From an uncultured Mycoplasmatota bacterium (GTDB taxonomy: Bacteria; Bacillota_I; Bacilli_A; RF39; UBA660), in contig URHW01000001.1 of assembly GCA_900547775.1 (NCBI GenBank), forward strand, positions 518,528 through 582,527: a stretch of 64,000 bases of DNA, read 5' to 3'. The number at the start of each line of letters is the position of its first letter. The stretch's first letter is position 1. The notes below the pieces were generated by a model that saw only the letters and a program-made list of their open reading frames with translations, did not search any database and was not told the origin of the DNA. Positions 19,234 to 27,403 of the stretch are shown here, one piece after another. The translations under genes were made by a program, and so were the position numbers.

Positions 19234-19783
19234 ATATGAAAAAAAACTACCTTATCCAATAAATATTCGAAAAAAGAATGTTAAACTTGCAAAATATATT
19301 ATTACACAATATGGTGGTTATGCTGGTGAACTTGGTGCGGCTTTAAGATATTTTAGTCAAAAGTTTACAATGCCAACTGATGAGGGGCGTGCTTTATTAA
19401 ATGATATTGCGACAGAAGAATTTGGACATGCAGAAATGATTTGTATTATGGTACACCAACTTCTTCATGGTGCTAGTAAGGAAGAACTTATGAATGCTGG
19501 TTTAACAGGCACGTACGTAGAGCACGGATTTGGTATTTATCCAATGGACGTTAATGGAGTAGCTTTTGATGCTAAAACTTTTGCTTCGACTGGTGATGCT
19601 GTAGTTGATTTAGCTGAGGATATGGCAGCAGAAGAGAAAGCAAGAATAGTTTATGAACATTTAATTGACATTGCTGATGATGAGGATGTTATTGATGTTT
19701 TATTATATTTGAGACAAAGAGAAGTTGTTCATTATAATATGTTTAAGACATTATATAAAAAATATAAAGAGATGAAGAAATAA
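19226..19783 (+). CDS. cotJC: Spore coat protein CotJC, manganese catalase-like
   Basis: 185 residues of the ferritin-like Mn-catalase fold. Candidate metal ligands are in YAGELGAALRY, TEEFGHAEMI, the EDMAAEEKAR helix and REVVHYNMF. CotJC is laid down in the spore coat, probably for peroxide protection. The start overlaps the end of the cotJA-cotJB fusion, with an RBS in GGGAGG. A terminator follows. Confidence 0.95.
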   Translation: MFKYEKKLPYPINIRKKNVKLAKYIITQYGGYAGELGAALRYFSQKFTMPTDEGRALLNDIATEEFGHAEMICIMVHQLLHGASKEELMNAGLTGTYVEHGFGIYPMDVNGVAFDAKTFASTGDAVVDLAEDMAAEEKARIVYEHLIDIADDEDVIDVLLYLRQREVVHYNMFKTLYKKYKEMKK

Positions 19784-19798
19784 TCTTCATTTTTTTTT
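19772..19798 (+). terminator. Terminator of the cotJ operon
   Basis: GATGAAGA pairs with TCTTCATT around the stop codon, followed by eight or nine T. Confidence 0.75.
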
Positions 19799-19830
19799 GG
19801 CGTTATGATAAAATTAAGTAGAGGTGTAGA

Positions 19831-20316
19831 ATGAGAAAAAATAAATATATTAGGTTACTTACTATATTATTAATAACAATAATTGCTACTATTTTAGTAT
19901 GTAATATATATAGAAATTATGAAAATAACAAATTAAATAATAGTTATATTGCAAAATATGTCACGAATATTTCGATTAATGATTTATCTAATGCTATAGT
20001 TGAGTCTGGGAACAATACATTTGTCTATTTTGGCGTTACAGGCGATGATAATTTTTATAAAATGGAAAAGGAGTTAAAAAAATCAGTTATAAACTATCAT
20101 ATGGAAGATGAATTTTTATATGTAGATGCAAATAAAATGAAGGTTTCCACAGCAAATGAGTTATTTGATACTGATAAGAAAATTCAAAGGTTTCCAGCAA
20201 TAGTTTATTTAAAAAATGGTAGTGTATTAGAGATTTTAGATAGTTCTATGCATACTTTAAATTGTAGTGATTTTAATAATCTTTTGGATACTTATGAGGT
20301 AAAAGATAATGAGTAG
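19831..20316 (+). CDS. Membrane-anchored thioredoxin-fold-like protein without CxxC
   Basis: 161 residues. One N-terminal membrane segment (about 8-25), then an outward domain with the strand NTFVYFGVTGDDNFYKMEKEL where thioredoxin-like proteins have their active site, and the later strand RFPAIVYLKNGSVLEIL that matches the cis-Pro strand of the fold. No CxxC is present, so a redox role is unlikely. It resembles bacteriocin-transport-accessory-type proteins. It overlaps trmL by 8 bases. Confidence 0.55.
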   Translation: MRKNKYIRLLTILLITIIATILVCNIYRNYENNKLNNSYIAKYVTNISINDLSNAIVESGNNTFVYFGVTGDDNFYKMEKELKKSVINYHMEDEFLYVDANKMKVSTANELFDTDKKIQRFPAIVYLKNGSVLEILDSSMHTLNCSDFNNLLDTYEVKDNE

Positions 20317-20827
20317 AATAAACATTGTATTATTTGAACCGGAAATACCTGGAAATACTGGTAATATAATGCGTACTTGTGCAGCTACGGAATGTTACCT
20401 TCATCTTATTGAACCACTTGGTTTTAGTTTAAGTGAAAAATATTTAAAGAGAAGTGGTGTTAATTATTTAGAAAACTGTCATTATTTTCTGTATGATGAT
20501 TTAAACGATTTTTTTACGAGGTGTAAAGGAAAATATTATTTTTTTACAAGGTATGGGCATAAGCCACATTCTGACGCAAATTTTGTATTGAATGATGAAG
20601 AGGATATTTATTTGATTTTTGGCAAAGAATCAACTGGGTTACCGTTGGATTTGCTGAAGAAGAATCTTGATAATTGTTATAGAATTCCAATGAGTGATAA
20701 TGTTAGAGCACTAAATGTTTCCAATTCTGTGGCAATTGCACTTTATGAGGCTTTAAGACAAAATAATTATATGAATTTGCTGTTAGATGAGCCATTTAAA
20801 GGAAAAAATTTTATTGAGGAATCATAA
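20309..20827 (+). CDS. trmL: tRNA (cytidine/uridine-34-2'-O)-methyltransferase
   Basis: SPOUT-family methyltransferase that modifies the wobble base of leucine tRNAs. 172 residues with the family signatures FEPEIPGNTGNIMRTCAA at the N-terminus, FGKESTGLP in the middle and the knot-forming RIPMSDNVRALNVSNSVA. The length is normal. The start lies within the end of the preceding gene. Confidence 0.95.
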   Translation: MSRINIVLFEPEIPGNTGNIMRTCAATECYLHLIEPLGFSLSEKYLKRSGVNYLENCHYFLYDDLNDFFTRCKGKYYFFTRYGHKPHSDANFVLNDEEDIYLIFGKESTGLPLDLLKKNLDNCYRIPMSDNVRALNVSNSVAIALYEALRQNNYMNLLLDEPFKGKNFIEES

Positions 20828-20857
20828 AAAACTCTAGATTATTTTCTAGAGCTTTTT
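20827..20857 (+). terminator. Terminator of trmL
   Basis: AAACTCTAGA and TCTAGAGCTT form the stem, followed by a T run. Confidence 0.85.
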
Positions 20858-20882
20858 TGTAAATAATGGGTGCTTATGTAAA

Positions 20883-21068
20883 TTAAACTTCTTTTATTTC
20901 AATAGCACCTGTTGGGCAACATTCTGCGGTATTTTTTGTGTTTTCTGTTACTGTTTCATTAATAACATCACTTTTACCATCTTTATCAAATGAAAAGTTT
21001 TCGCTGCACATACTTACGCACATGCCACATTTGATACATAAATCTTTGTTTACTGTAACTTTTTCCAT
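20883..21068 (-). CDS. Small [4Fe-4S] ferredoxin
   Basis: 61 residues. DLCIKCGMCVSMC gives a Cx2Cx2Cx3C set and AECCPTGAI the closing Cys-Pro. The second half lacks a complete Cys set, so a single [4Fe-4S] cluster is expected, as in Clostridium/Bacillus Fer-type mono-cluster ferredoxins. It is a soluble electron carrier. RBS GGAGGAAC. Divergent from the gene at 21168. Confidence 0.88.
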   Translation of the reverse strand: MEKVTVNKDLCIKCGMCVSMCSENFSFDKDGKSDVINETVTENTKNTAECCPTGAIEIKEV

Positions 21069-21167
21069 AGTTCCTCCAATATCATTATACCCAAAGATTT
21101 TATAAATTCAACAAAAACTATAAAAATAGTGTAAAATATGTTATTATAATATTGAGTAGGTGATAAC

Positions 21168-21932
21168 GTGAATCGAATGGATAAATATGCAGATGAAACG
21201 CCAGAATTAAAGAGAAGAGTCGATAAATACTCAGGTTTGTATGAAAGCAATAGTTCAAATGATTATGATAAATTCGATGTTGATTCAAATGTTTCTGTTC
21301 TTAAAGATAATGCGCGAAGTATTGATGTTGACCAAATAAGAGAAATGCTAGACAAAAAATATAGAGATAATATTCCAAAAAGAAAATCGATAAGTGTTGA
21401 ATCAACTAATGTGGATGCTGAGGTTGCCTATAAGAATAGTGATGAAAAGGATTATGATTTAAATGTGATACTTGATAAAGCAAAGCAAAATCGAAAGGTT
21501 TCTTATGAGGAGGACAGATTTAATCGTATAGAAACGAGTTCTAGTGAGAAGTTGATAGATGAAATTAATAGAAAATACAAACCTAAAGAAGAAAGTGAAG
21601 AGGCGGCAGAACTTTTAAATTTAATTAATACGATTACAGAATTAGAATTAAAAAATAAAAATAAAGATAGCAATTTTGAACCTGATGATAATGTTGATAC
21701 TCCAAATTTAATTGCAGCTCAAGAACTTGCTGAAAAAGACGATAATGAAGAAACTTTTTATACAGGAAAACTGGCAATAAAGGAAAAAGATTATGATGAT
21801 TTTAAGGAAATTCAGGATGATATCAATTCTAATTCTATTGCCATAAAAATATTAATATTTATTTTTGTAATAATTATTTTAGGAATATCAGTTTTTGTTT
21901 TAAACAAATATTTAAATTTGGGACTATTTTAA
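21168..21932 (+). CDS. Hypothetical tail-anchored acidic protein
   Basis: 254 residues, not recognised. A long, very charged, probably disordered cytoplasmic part (about 1-220), with short repeated segments of the type I(D/N)RKYK or LDKKYRD, ends in a single hydrophobic anchor (about 226-246). GTG at 21168 follows TAGGTGAT; an ATG nine bases on is the alternative start. Its neighbours are sporulation genes, so a membrane-associated sporulation or division role is possible but not shown. Confidence 0.6.
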   Translation: MNRMDKYADETPELKRRVDKYSGLYESNSSNDYDKFDVDSNVSVLKDNARSIDVDQIREMLDKKYRDNIPKRKSISVESTNVDAEVAYKNSDEKDYDLNVILDKAKQNRKVSYEEDRFNRIETSSSEKLIDEINRKYKPKEESEEAAELLNLINTITELELKNKNKDSNFEPDDNVDTPNLIAAQELAEKDDNEETFYTGKLAIKEKDYDDFKEIQDDINSNSIAIKILIFIFVIIILGISVFVLNKYLNLGLF

Positions 21933-21944
21933 ATAGTCTTTTTT
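21918..21944 (+). terminator. Terminator before yunB
   Basis: GACTATTT and AAATAGTC surround the stop codon, followed by six T. Confidence 0.75.
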
Positions 21945-21952
21945 CATATAAT
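21945..21952 (+). promoter_or_regulatory. Candidate -10 element of yunB (leaderless start)
   Basis: CATATAAT lies five bases before the ATG, with no RBS between. It resembles a sigma-E -10; the -35 region (ACTATTTT) is a weak match. Confidence 0.35.
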
Positions 21953-21957
21953 TAATT

Positions 21958-22650
21958 ATGAAAAAGTTTAAAACTAAGAAAAATTTAAATATACGAATGA
22001 TGTTCTTTTTAGTAATATTTCTTTTAACTTTAATATTATATTTGAATATTTCATCAAATTTTAGTTCAGGACTAATTTCATTAATCGAGCCAGTAGTAAA
22101 GCAAAATTTGACAAAATCGTTATCTGATAATTTTAAACTTTCAATTTTAAAAAATTATGATATAGATAATTTAGTAACAATAAAGTATAACGATAACAAC
22201 GAACTTGCTGACGTAAATTTTCGAATTAATGATGCTTATAGTTTGGCTTCAGAAATTTGTAATGAATTAAAATTATTTGAATTCAGTTATACTGGTGATT
22301 TAGTTAATATTATTGAGAAAGATGAACAAAATATAGTAATGGAAGTACCTGTTTATTATTATTTGCAAAATCCCATTATATCAAACATGGGTCCTAAACA
22401 ATTTGTAAAACTTAATTATATAAGAGATTTTCTTTATGAAATAAAAGTCGTTGTAAAAAATTATGGGATAAATAGTTTACATATAGAGTTATATTTAAAT
22501 CTAAAAATTAATAGTCAAGTTTTCTTTATAAAAAATGAAAGTTTTTTTACTGAATATACTATTTTATTATCTTCTAAAATAATTAATGGTAAAATTCCTT
22601 CTATTTATGGAACAACTTTTGAAAAAAACACTGGATTTTTGAATATATAG
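21958..22650 (+). CDS. yunB: Sporulation protein YunB
   Basis: 230 residues. One N-terminal membrane segment (about 12-30), then the YunB-type domain: VPVYYYLQNPIISNMGPKQF in the middle, and a C-terminal half with YGINSLHIELYLNLKIN and a closing IINGKIPSIYG. In Bacillus YunB is a mother-cell, sigma-E-dependent protein needed for efficient sporulation. There is no Shine-Dalgarno: a -10-like CATATAAT ends only five bases before the ATG, so the mRNA may be leaderless. Confidence 0.8.
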   Translation: MKKFKTKKNLNIRMMFFLVIFLLTLILYLNISSNFSSGLISLIEPVVKQNLTKSLSDNFKLSILKNYDIDNLVTIKYNDNNELADVNFRINDAYSLASEICNELKLFEFSYTGDLVNIIEKDEQNIVMEVPVYYYLQNPIISNMGPKQFVKLNYIRDFLYEIKVVVKNYGINSLHIELYLNLKINSQVFFIKNESFFTEYTILLSSKIINGKIPSIYGTTFEKNTGFLNI

Positions 22651-22708
22651 TTAATCTACCTATAGAAATAAATTTATAATTGTGATATATTATGGATAGT
22701 GAGGATAT

Positions 22709-23506
22709 ATGAATTTTTTTGTTAATCGAGCAATAGATTGTGGAATTGAAAATTATCTACTAAAAAAGAATAATGAGAAATATGATAAATCTCATATTTT
22801 TGAAGTTCTTGTTATTGAAATGTTAATTCATATTTATGGTGAGATTAATATTATTAATCCTTATAAATTAAAAGATTCAAAAAGTTTTATAAAAAATTTG
22901 CAATTATATGGACTTAGTTCCAAAAGTGTATATCAGTTTATCAATTTAATGGACGAGTATTATAGATGGTTAAGTAGTTCTAATAAGAAAAATGATAATG
23001 TTATCGAAAGAATCAAATTTATTTTACTTCAAATGGTACTTAATAAAGTTAGTGAAAAGAATTTGTCTTCTGTAGAAGTAACGTATTATGTTAGATTTTT
23101 TGAAAATAAAATTATTGGTCTATCAGAAACTTGTCAATTAATGGGAGATAATAATGTTAATTTTTATAGAATGTGGAAATTAAAGAAGGGTTTTATTGAT
23201 TCAGAAAGTATTAATTTCACATATGATTTGCTATTGCCTGATTTCTTTGATGAAAAAAAATATAAAGAGTTTGGGATTTCTTTAAATGATATGTCAAAGT
23301 TATCAAACGAAACAGTAGAGAAAATAAATAATAAAATTGTTGTCGAGGATGCGGACACAGAGCGAAAGAAAAACAGGTTTGTTATTCCTTTGAGATTAGC
23401 AATATCTTCTGGAAATGGTTTTGTTGATACGTTAGTTTTGTTAAGTGTTATGGCTACTGAAATTATGATTGGAATTATAATTGCTGTTTCTGTTATGAAG
23501 GGATAA
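22709..23506 (+). CDS. Hypothetical protein with C-terminal membrane anchor
   Basis: 265 residues, not recognised. The first 220 residues look alpha-helical with many aromatic and Asn residues. A hydrophobic stretch at about 235-262 (VDTLVLLSVMATEIMIGIII) forms a tail anchor. RBS GTGAGG. The next gene starts 4 bases after its stop, so they form an operon with the small genes downstream. Confidence 0.6.
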   Translation: MNFFVNRAIDCGIENYLLKKNNEKYDKSHIFEVLVIEMLIHIYGEINIINPYKLKDSKSFIKNLQLYGLSSKSVYQFINLMDEYYRWLSSSNKKNDNVIERIKFILLQMVLNKVSEKNLSSVEVTYYVRFFENKIIGLSETCQLMGDNNVNFYRMWKLKKGFIDSESINFTYDLLLPDFFDEKKYKEFGISLNDMSKLSNETVEKINNKIVVEDADTERKKNRFVIPLRLAISSGNGFVDTLVLLSVMATEIMIGIIIAVSVMKG

Positions 23507-23509
23507 TTT

Positions 23510-23785
23510 ATGGAAATTAAAATGATTAATGGAAAGAAATTTGAGTTAATTAAAGACAATGAAGGATTTATACTAGAAGAAGTTGAAAATAAACTTACTG
23601 ATTATTATGATAATTTTGATTACATTGTTGGAGATTGGGCTTATGGCAAGTTACGATTAAAAGGTTTTTTGGCTGAAGAAAATAAAAAGGTGAAAGATTA
23701 TAATAATATTAAATTTGTTGAAGAATATATTATTAATAATTGCGCATATCAGTGCAAATATTTTATTTTAAAACGTGAAATTTAG
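23510..23785 (+). CDS. Small hypothetical protein
   Basis: 91 residues, not recognised. No membrane segment. It carries a stretch DNFDYIVGDWAYGKLRLKGF followed by a Cys pair near the C-terminus (NNCAYQCKYF). The latter part resembles YutD-type small proteins (DUF1027), which share the pattern VGDW.YGQLRLKGF, so YutD is my best guess; in Bacillus yutD sits in the same region as yutH and yutI. The start lies 3 bases after the previous stop. Confidence 0.6.
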   Translation: MEIKMINGKKFELIKDNEGFILEEVENKLTDYYDNFDYIVGDWAYGKLRLKGFLAEENKKVKDYNNIKFVEEYIINNCAYQCKYFILKREI

Positions 23786-23844
23786 TTGATACAGTATTAA
23801 AAATATGTTAATATTTTATGTGTAATATTAGAGAGGTAGGAAAT

Positions 23845-24129
23845 ATGAATAATACAGTTAGTTTGACAAAACAAAATGGAGAGAAAATACAAGCTGAAAT
23901 AATTAGTTATTTTGAAATTGTAGAAACTCAAAAGAGGTATTTATTTTATACTTTGAATGAAGCAGTTGAAAATGGTCTTGTTAAAATGTACGTTTCTGAA
24001 GTTTCTGATAGTATGAATGTTACTGATAACATTACTGATGATGAGTGGAATAAAATAAAAGTAGTTATGAAATCTATTTTAACTAATAGTAATAGTGTTG
24101 AAATTAAATACTTGAAGTGGGAGGATTAA
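23845..24129 (+). CDS. DUF1292-like small protein
   Basis: 94 residues. The pattern of an early strand (VSLTKQNGEKIQAEII), SYFEIVETQKRYLFYTL, and a late DDEWNKIKVVM helix resembles DUF1292 (YrzB) proteins, with much divergence. The ATG at 23845 is chosen for GAGGTAGG upstream; the frame also opens at 23818. Function unknown. Confidence 0.5.
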   Translation: MNNTVSLTKQNGEKIQAEIISYFEIVETQKRYLFYTLNEAVENGLVKMYVSEVSDSMNVTDNITDDEWNKIKVVMKSILTNSNSVEIKYLKWED

Positions 24130-24130
24130 A

Positions 24131-24676
24131 ATGGGAAAAATTATTATGGCATCTCCAAAAGTTATTGCTGTAACTTTTGATCAATCTAATAGTATGAAAA
24201 ATAAATATAATGAATTTATAAAAAATGTTGCAAGTGTAAATCAAACTACTGAGACTGTTTTAGATTCTAATGATTCAATGGTATTTGATTCTTCTGAAAA
24301 AAATACTGTTAATAATCTAAGCGGTAATGATAATTTGTTTTCTGCCCAAACACCGAGTGAAACAGTAACTTTAAATGATAATAATTCACAAGGTGCGATA
24401 ACTAATCCTTTAAATAAAGCAGTTAATGTTGCAATGCAACAAGTTGATGGCGTAACATTATCAAATGCTGAATTGCAGGAACTTGAAGATGGATTAACAG
24501 AAGTTATTAAAATTGCTGAACTTTCAATTCATTCTATTATAAGTCAATATCGTGAAAAAGGAAAAAAAGTTAATAATCAAGATTTGAATAGTGCTGTTAA
24601 TGAAGAAAGTGCTGTCTTAAACGTTGATTCAACTAATATTTTTGATAATCCTAGTGATAGTAAGCGTATAGCATAG
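24131..24676 (+). CDS. Hypothetical Asn/Ser-rich protein
   Basis: 181 residues, not recognised. Residues about 15-95 are low complexity (Asn, Ser, Thr, Asp); about 97-145 form a likely helical segment (LSNAELQELEDGLTEVIK). No membrane segment. Its RBS GGAGG overlaps the stop of the preceding gene, so it is the last gene of that operon, followed by a terminator. Confidence 0.55.
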   Translation: MGKIIMASPKVIAVTFDQSNSMKNKYNEFIKNVASVNQTTETVLDSNDSMVFDSSEKNTVNNLSGNDNLFSAQTPSETVTLNDNNSQGAITNPLNKAVNVAMQQVDGVTLSNAELQELEDGLTEVIKIAELSIHSIISQYREKGKKVNNQDLNSAVNEESAVLNVDSTNIFDNPSDSKRIA

Positions 24677-24696
24677 TATAAACACTATGTTTTTTT
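24669..24696 (+). terminator. Terminator after the Asn/Ser-rich gene
   Basis: GCATAGT and ACTATG(T) with a short loop, then seven T. Confidence 0.8.
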
Positions 24697-24709
24697 CATA
24701 TATAAAAGT

Positions 24710-25585
24710 ATGAAAGAATTTATAGAATATAATTATGATTTGAGATGTGATGATTTAGCAATATTAAATAATTTATTGTATTTTAAACATTTAGATAAGT
24801 TTTATATTATTTCAAATTTTAATCGTGATGAAGTTGAGTTTGAAAAAGTTTTAAATTATCTAATAAGTAATAACTTAAAGTCTTTGAAAGTAGTTATGAA
24901 TAAGAAGGGTAGTTATATTTCAGAGTTTAATGGAAAAAAATATGTAGTAATGGAAAGTGATTGTGAAAATGAAATCATTGATTTTCCAATATGCATTGGT
25001 GGTTTGATTAATGAAAATAATTACTGGAATGAAATATGGGAAAATAGAGTAGTTCAATTAGAAAAACACAAAAGTGAACTATCTTTAAATAAAGATATCT
25101 TTTATATATTAAATTATTATATAGGTTTGATTGAAATCTGCATCTATAATTATAATCTTTTAATTAGAAAGTATGGTCAAAAAAATGGTTTGTCGATTCA
25201 ACATAATCGGATAGAATTTCCTATGTATTCTTTTTCATATTACAATCCTGTGAACTATTTATTTGATTTTGAGTTTCGTGATTTTGCTGAATATTTAAAA
25301 ATGAGATTTTTTTACTCGGATTTTTCTACTGATGAGGCAATTAGTGTAATTGATAATTACAACTTTGATAATTTTTCAATTAATATGTTTTTTGTAAGGC
25401 TTATTTATCCGACATATTTTTTGGAGTTATATGATATGCAAAACAAAAATAATGTTTATTCCGATTTATTTTATGATTTGTTAAAAAAAAGTTCTCAATA
25501 TGAAAACTTTATTTTAAAATTGATTACTGCTATGTCTAGCAAATATGAAATTATTATTAAATATCCTTTTATATATCAACGTTAA
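24710..25585 (+). CDS. Spore coat-associated kinase-like protein (YutH/CotS type)
   Basis: 291 residues. It follows the YutH pattern: a basic strand, YVVMES, then WNEIWENRVVQLEKHKSEL, the helix ILNYYIGLIEICIYNY, SIQHNRI at the place of the kinase catalytic loop, and NPVNYLFDFEFRDFAEYLK. The aminoglycoside-phosphotransferase-like HGD is reduced to H-N-R, so activity is doubtful. In Bacillus yutH is next to yutI, the NifU-like gene that lies convergent here, which supports the call. No Shine-Dalgarno; CATATATA ends five bases before the ATG. Confidence 0.65.
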   Translation: MKEFIEYNYDLRCDDLAILNNLLYFKHLDKFYIISNFNRDEVEFEKVLNYLISNNLKSLKVVMNKKGSYISEFNGKKYVVMESDCENEIIDFPICIGGLINENNYWNEIWENRVVQLEKHKSELSLNKDIFYILNYYIGLIEICIYNYNLLIRKYGQKNGLSIQHNRIEFPMYSFSYYNPVNYLFDFEFRDFAEYLKMRFFYSDFSTDEAISVIDNYNFDNFSINMFFVRLIYPTYFLELYDMQNKNNVYSDLFYDLLKKSSQYENFILKLITAMSSKYEIIIKYPFIYQR

Positions 25586-25796
25586 TTACGTCTTTTATTT
25601 CTGGAAGTTCTTCTTTTATGGATTCTAAAATACCATATTTAATTGTTTCGTTTTTGTGAGGACAGCACCCACATGCTCCGGTTAGTTTGATATAAACGAT
25701 ATCATCTTCTAATTTTATAAATTCTAAATTTCCTCCATCACTATTAAGGTATGGGACTATTTTATCGATGATTTCTCTTATTTTCTTTTCTTTCAT
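25569..25796 (-). CDS. NifU-like iron-sulfur scaffold protein (YutI/Nfu)
   Basis: 75 residues, only the Nfu C-terminal domain: YLNSDGGNLEFIKLEDDIVYIKLTG followed by GACGCCPHK, whose CxxC binds an [4Fe-4S] cluster for delivery to apoproteins. The Met at 25796 gives the usual length; the longer frame from 25868 adds an unrelated leader. It overlaps the 3' end of the YutH-like gene by 17 bases. Confidence 0.88.
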   Translation of the reverse strand: MKEKKIREIIDKIVPYLNSDGGNLEFIKLEDDIVYIKLTGACGCCPHKNETIKYGILESIKEELPEIKDVINVDI

Positions 25797-25923
25797 TTTT
25801 ATTTGTTCCTTTCTTTTAAATTTGAATTTTATATAAATGATATTATCACAAATTGTTATTTTGTTCAATTATGATATTTTACTTCTTTGTTTTGTAATGA
25901 TATAATTTTATTGGTGATGCTTT

Positions 25924-26244
25924 ATGTATAAAATTAATCAAATTGTCAAAGTTGTTGTTACAGGTTGGACGAAATATGGAGTGTTTGTAAACCTAAAAGA
26001 TGGCTATACTGGTATGATTCATATTTCTGAACTTGATACGGCATTTGTAAATGATATTGGTAAGTATGTTACTAATAAGGAAGAGATCTTTGCGAAGATT
26101 ATGTCTATTGACGAAAAAAATAAGCATGTTAATTTATCGGTTAAATGTATGAATTACCGTAACACTTCAGACTTTGATGAAACAATTTCGGGGTTTAGAC
26201 CATTATATGAAAAACTACCAAGGTGGATGGATGATGAATTTTAA
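25924..26244 (+). CDS. S1-domain RNA-binding protein (YugI/CvfD-like)
   Basis: 106 residues. One S1 domain fills residues 1-75 (KVVVTGWTKYGVFVNLKDG, GMIHISEL), followed by a short charged tail. General stress protein 13-type proteins of this size bind ribosomes or RNA. The RBS region is TGGTGATGC. A terminator follows. Confidence 0.85.
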   Translation: MYKINQIVKVVVTGWTKYGVFVNLKDGYTGMIHISELDTAFVNDIGKYVTNKEEIFAKIMSIDEKNKHVNLSVKCMNYRNTSDFDETISGFRPLYEKLPRWMDDEF

Positions 26245-26274
26245 AAAAAGTTCGTTTTAAACGAACTTTAATTT
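26243..26274. terminator. Terminator between the S1 gene and the tRNA cluster
   Basis: AAAGTTCGTTT and AAACGAACTTT form a near-perfect palindrome with A and T runs on its two sides. It can end both the S1 transcript and the - strand tRNA cluster. Confidence 0.85.
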
Positions 26275-26281
26275 TTTAAAA

Positions 26282-26357
26282 TGGTGTCCTGTTGGGAACT
26301 CGAATCCCAGACCCTTTGATTAAAAGTCAAATGCTCTACCTGCTGAGCTAACAGGAC
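26282..26357 (-). tRNA. tRNA-Lys (TTT)
   Basis: Acceptor GTCCTGT pairs with ACAGGAC; CCA is encoded; the anticodon loop reads CTTTTAA. Last of six genes transcribed leftwards. Confidence 0.95.
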
Positions 26358-26369
26358 AAAAATAAAAAT

Positions 26370-26445
26370 TGGCTGCCTTGGGAGGATTCGAACCGCCGAA
26401 ATGTCAGAGTCAAAGTCTGATGCCTTACCGCTTGGCTACAAGGCA
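26370..26445 (-). tRNA. tRNA-Gln (TTG)
   Basis: Acceptor TGCCTTG pairs with CAAGGCA; anticodon loop CTTTGAC; CCA encoded. Confidence 0.95.
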
Positions 26446-26450
26446 GTAAA

Positions 26451-26534
26451 TGGTGGAAGGACATAGATTTGAACTATGGAACCCTAAGGAACAGATTTAC
26501 AGTCTGCCGCGTTTGACCACTTCGCTATCCTTCC
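26451..26534 (-). tRNA. tRNA-Tyr (GTA)
   Basis: Acceptor GGAAGGA pairs with TCCTTCC; long variable arm; anticodon loop CTGTAAA; CCA encoded. Confidence 0.95.
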
Positions 26535-26541
26535 AAAAAAA

Positions 26542-26617
26542 TGGTGCCGACAGAGAGAATCGAACTCCCAACCTACTGATTACAAGTCAGTTGCGCTACC
26601 TATTACGCTATGTCGGC
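26542..26617 (-). tRNA. tRNA-Thr (TGT)
   Basis: Acceptor GCCGACA pairs with TGTCGGC; anticodon loop CTTGTAA; CCA encoded. Confidence 0.95.
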
Positions 26618-26620
26618 AAA

Positions 26621-26697
26621 TGGTGGGCGATGTAGGACTCGAACCTACGACCCCCTGCTTGTAAGGCAGGTGCTCTAACCAACTGAGCTAATCGCCC
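26621..26697 (-). tRNA. tRNA-Val (TAC)
   Basis: Acceptor GGGCGAT pairs with ATCGCCC; anticodon loop CTTACAA; CCA encoded. Confidence 0.95.
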
Positions 26698-26715
26698 GAC
26701 AAATAAATAATTTTA

Positions 26716-26804
26716 TGGTGCCCGAGGCCGGACTTGAACCGGCACGAGTTTTTATACTCGCAGGATTTTAAGTCCTGTGCGTCTACCTATTCCGCCACTC
26801 GGGC
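26716..26804 (-). tRNA. tRNA-Leu (TAA)
   Basis: Acceptor GCCCGAG pairs with CTCGGGC; long variable arm; anticodon loop CTTAAAA; CCA encoded. First gene of the leftward cluster. Confidence 0.95.
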
Positions 26805-26837
26805 GGGCACTTGTGTCTTAATTGATAAGACTATTTG

Positions 26838-26866
26838 AGTATAACAATAAAATCAGATTTTATCAA
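26838..26866 (-). promoter_or_regulatory. Promoter of the leftward tRNA cluster
   Basis: On the - strand TTGATA (26866-26861) and TATACT (26843-26838) are separated by 17 bases, about 34 bases before tRNA-Leu. Confidence 0.7.
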
Positions 26867-26956
26867 TAGTTTTTTTACTTTTTTTAAAAAAAAACGATTT
26901 TTTATAAGTTTTTTCACTTATTTTTGTATAAATCGGTCAAAAATTGTTTATTTTGA

Positions 26957-26986
26957 TTGACTAAAAGTTATTTGGTATGCTATAAT
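26957..26986 (+). promoter_or_regulatory. Promoter of the rightward tRNA cluster
   Basis: TTGACT at 26957-26962 and TATAAT at 26981-26986 with an 18-base spacer, 24 bases before tRNA-Ser. Confidence 0.75.
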
Positions 26987-27010
26987 CAGTTTGTTCCTGT
27001 TAGGAAAAAT

Positions 27011-27101
27011 GGAGAAATACCCAAGTCTGGTTGAAGGGACCGGTCTTGAAAACCGGAAGGTCGGTAACGGCGCAGGGGTTCGAATCCCTTTTTCTCCGCC
27101 A
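27011..27101 (+). tRNA. tRNA-Ser (TGA)
   Basis: Acceptor GGAGAAA pairs with TTTCTCC; long variable arm; anticodon loop CTTGAAA; CCA encoded. First of four genes. Confidence 0.95.
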
Positions 27102-27107
27102 AAGTAT

Positions 27108-27184
27108 CGCGGGATAGAGCAGTTCGGTAGCTCGCCAGGCTCATAACCTGGAGGCCGTAGGTTCAAATCCTACTCCCGCAACCA
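27108..27184 (+). tRNA. Initiator tRNA-fMet (CAT)
   Basis: The anticodon loop is CTCATAA. The first base C faces A at position 72, an unpaired end that marks the initiator. CCA encoded. Confidence 0.92.
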
Positions 27185-27186
27185 AT

Positions 27187-27263
27187 GGTTCGTTAGTCTA
27201 GAGGCCTATGACGTCTGCCTGTCACGCAGAAGATCACGGGTTCAAATCCCGTACGAACCGCCA
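27187..27263 (+). tRNA. tRNA-Asp (GTC)
   Basis: Acceptor GGTTCGT pairs with ACGAACC; anticodon loop CTGTCAC; CCA encoded. Confidence 0.95.
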
Positions 27264-27267
27264 TTGA

Positions 27268-27343
<76 letters not shown>

Positions 27344-27373
27344 TTGAGTTTATGTTCTTCTTAAGAAGATTAA

Positions 27374-27402
27374 AAAACTATACTAAAGTATAGTTTTTTT
27401 TG
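27374..27402 (+). terminator. Terminator of the rightward tRNA cluster
   Basis: AAACTATAC and GTATAGTTT with a 4-base loop, then eight T. Confidence 0.88.
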
Positions 27403-27403
27403 T

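Noticed and set aside
26450..26635. Open frame across tRNA-Tyr and tRNA-Thr
   Set aside because: It is the reverse strand of tRNA genes; the protein-like sequence (FELWNPK, NRTPNLL) is a well-known artefact of tRNA loci.
26948..27166. Open frame antisense to tRNA-Ser and tRNA-fMet
   Set aside because: Same artefact (MNLRPPGYEPGELPNCS type); no RBS.
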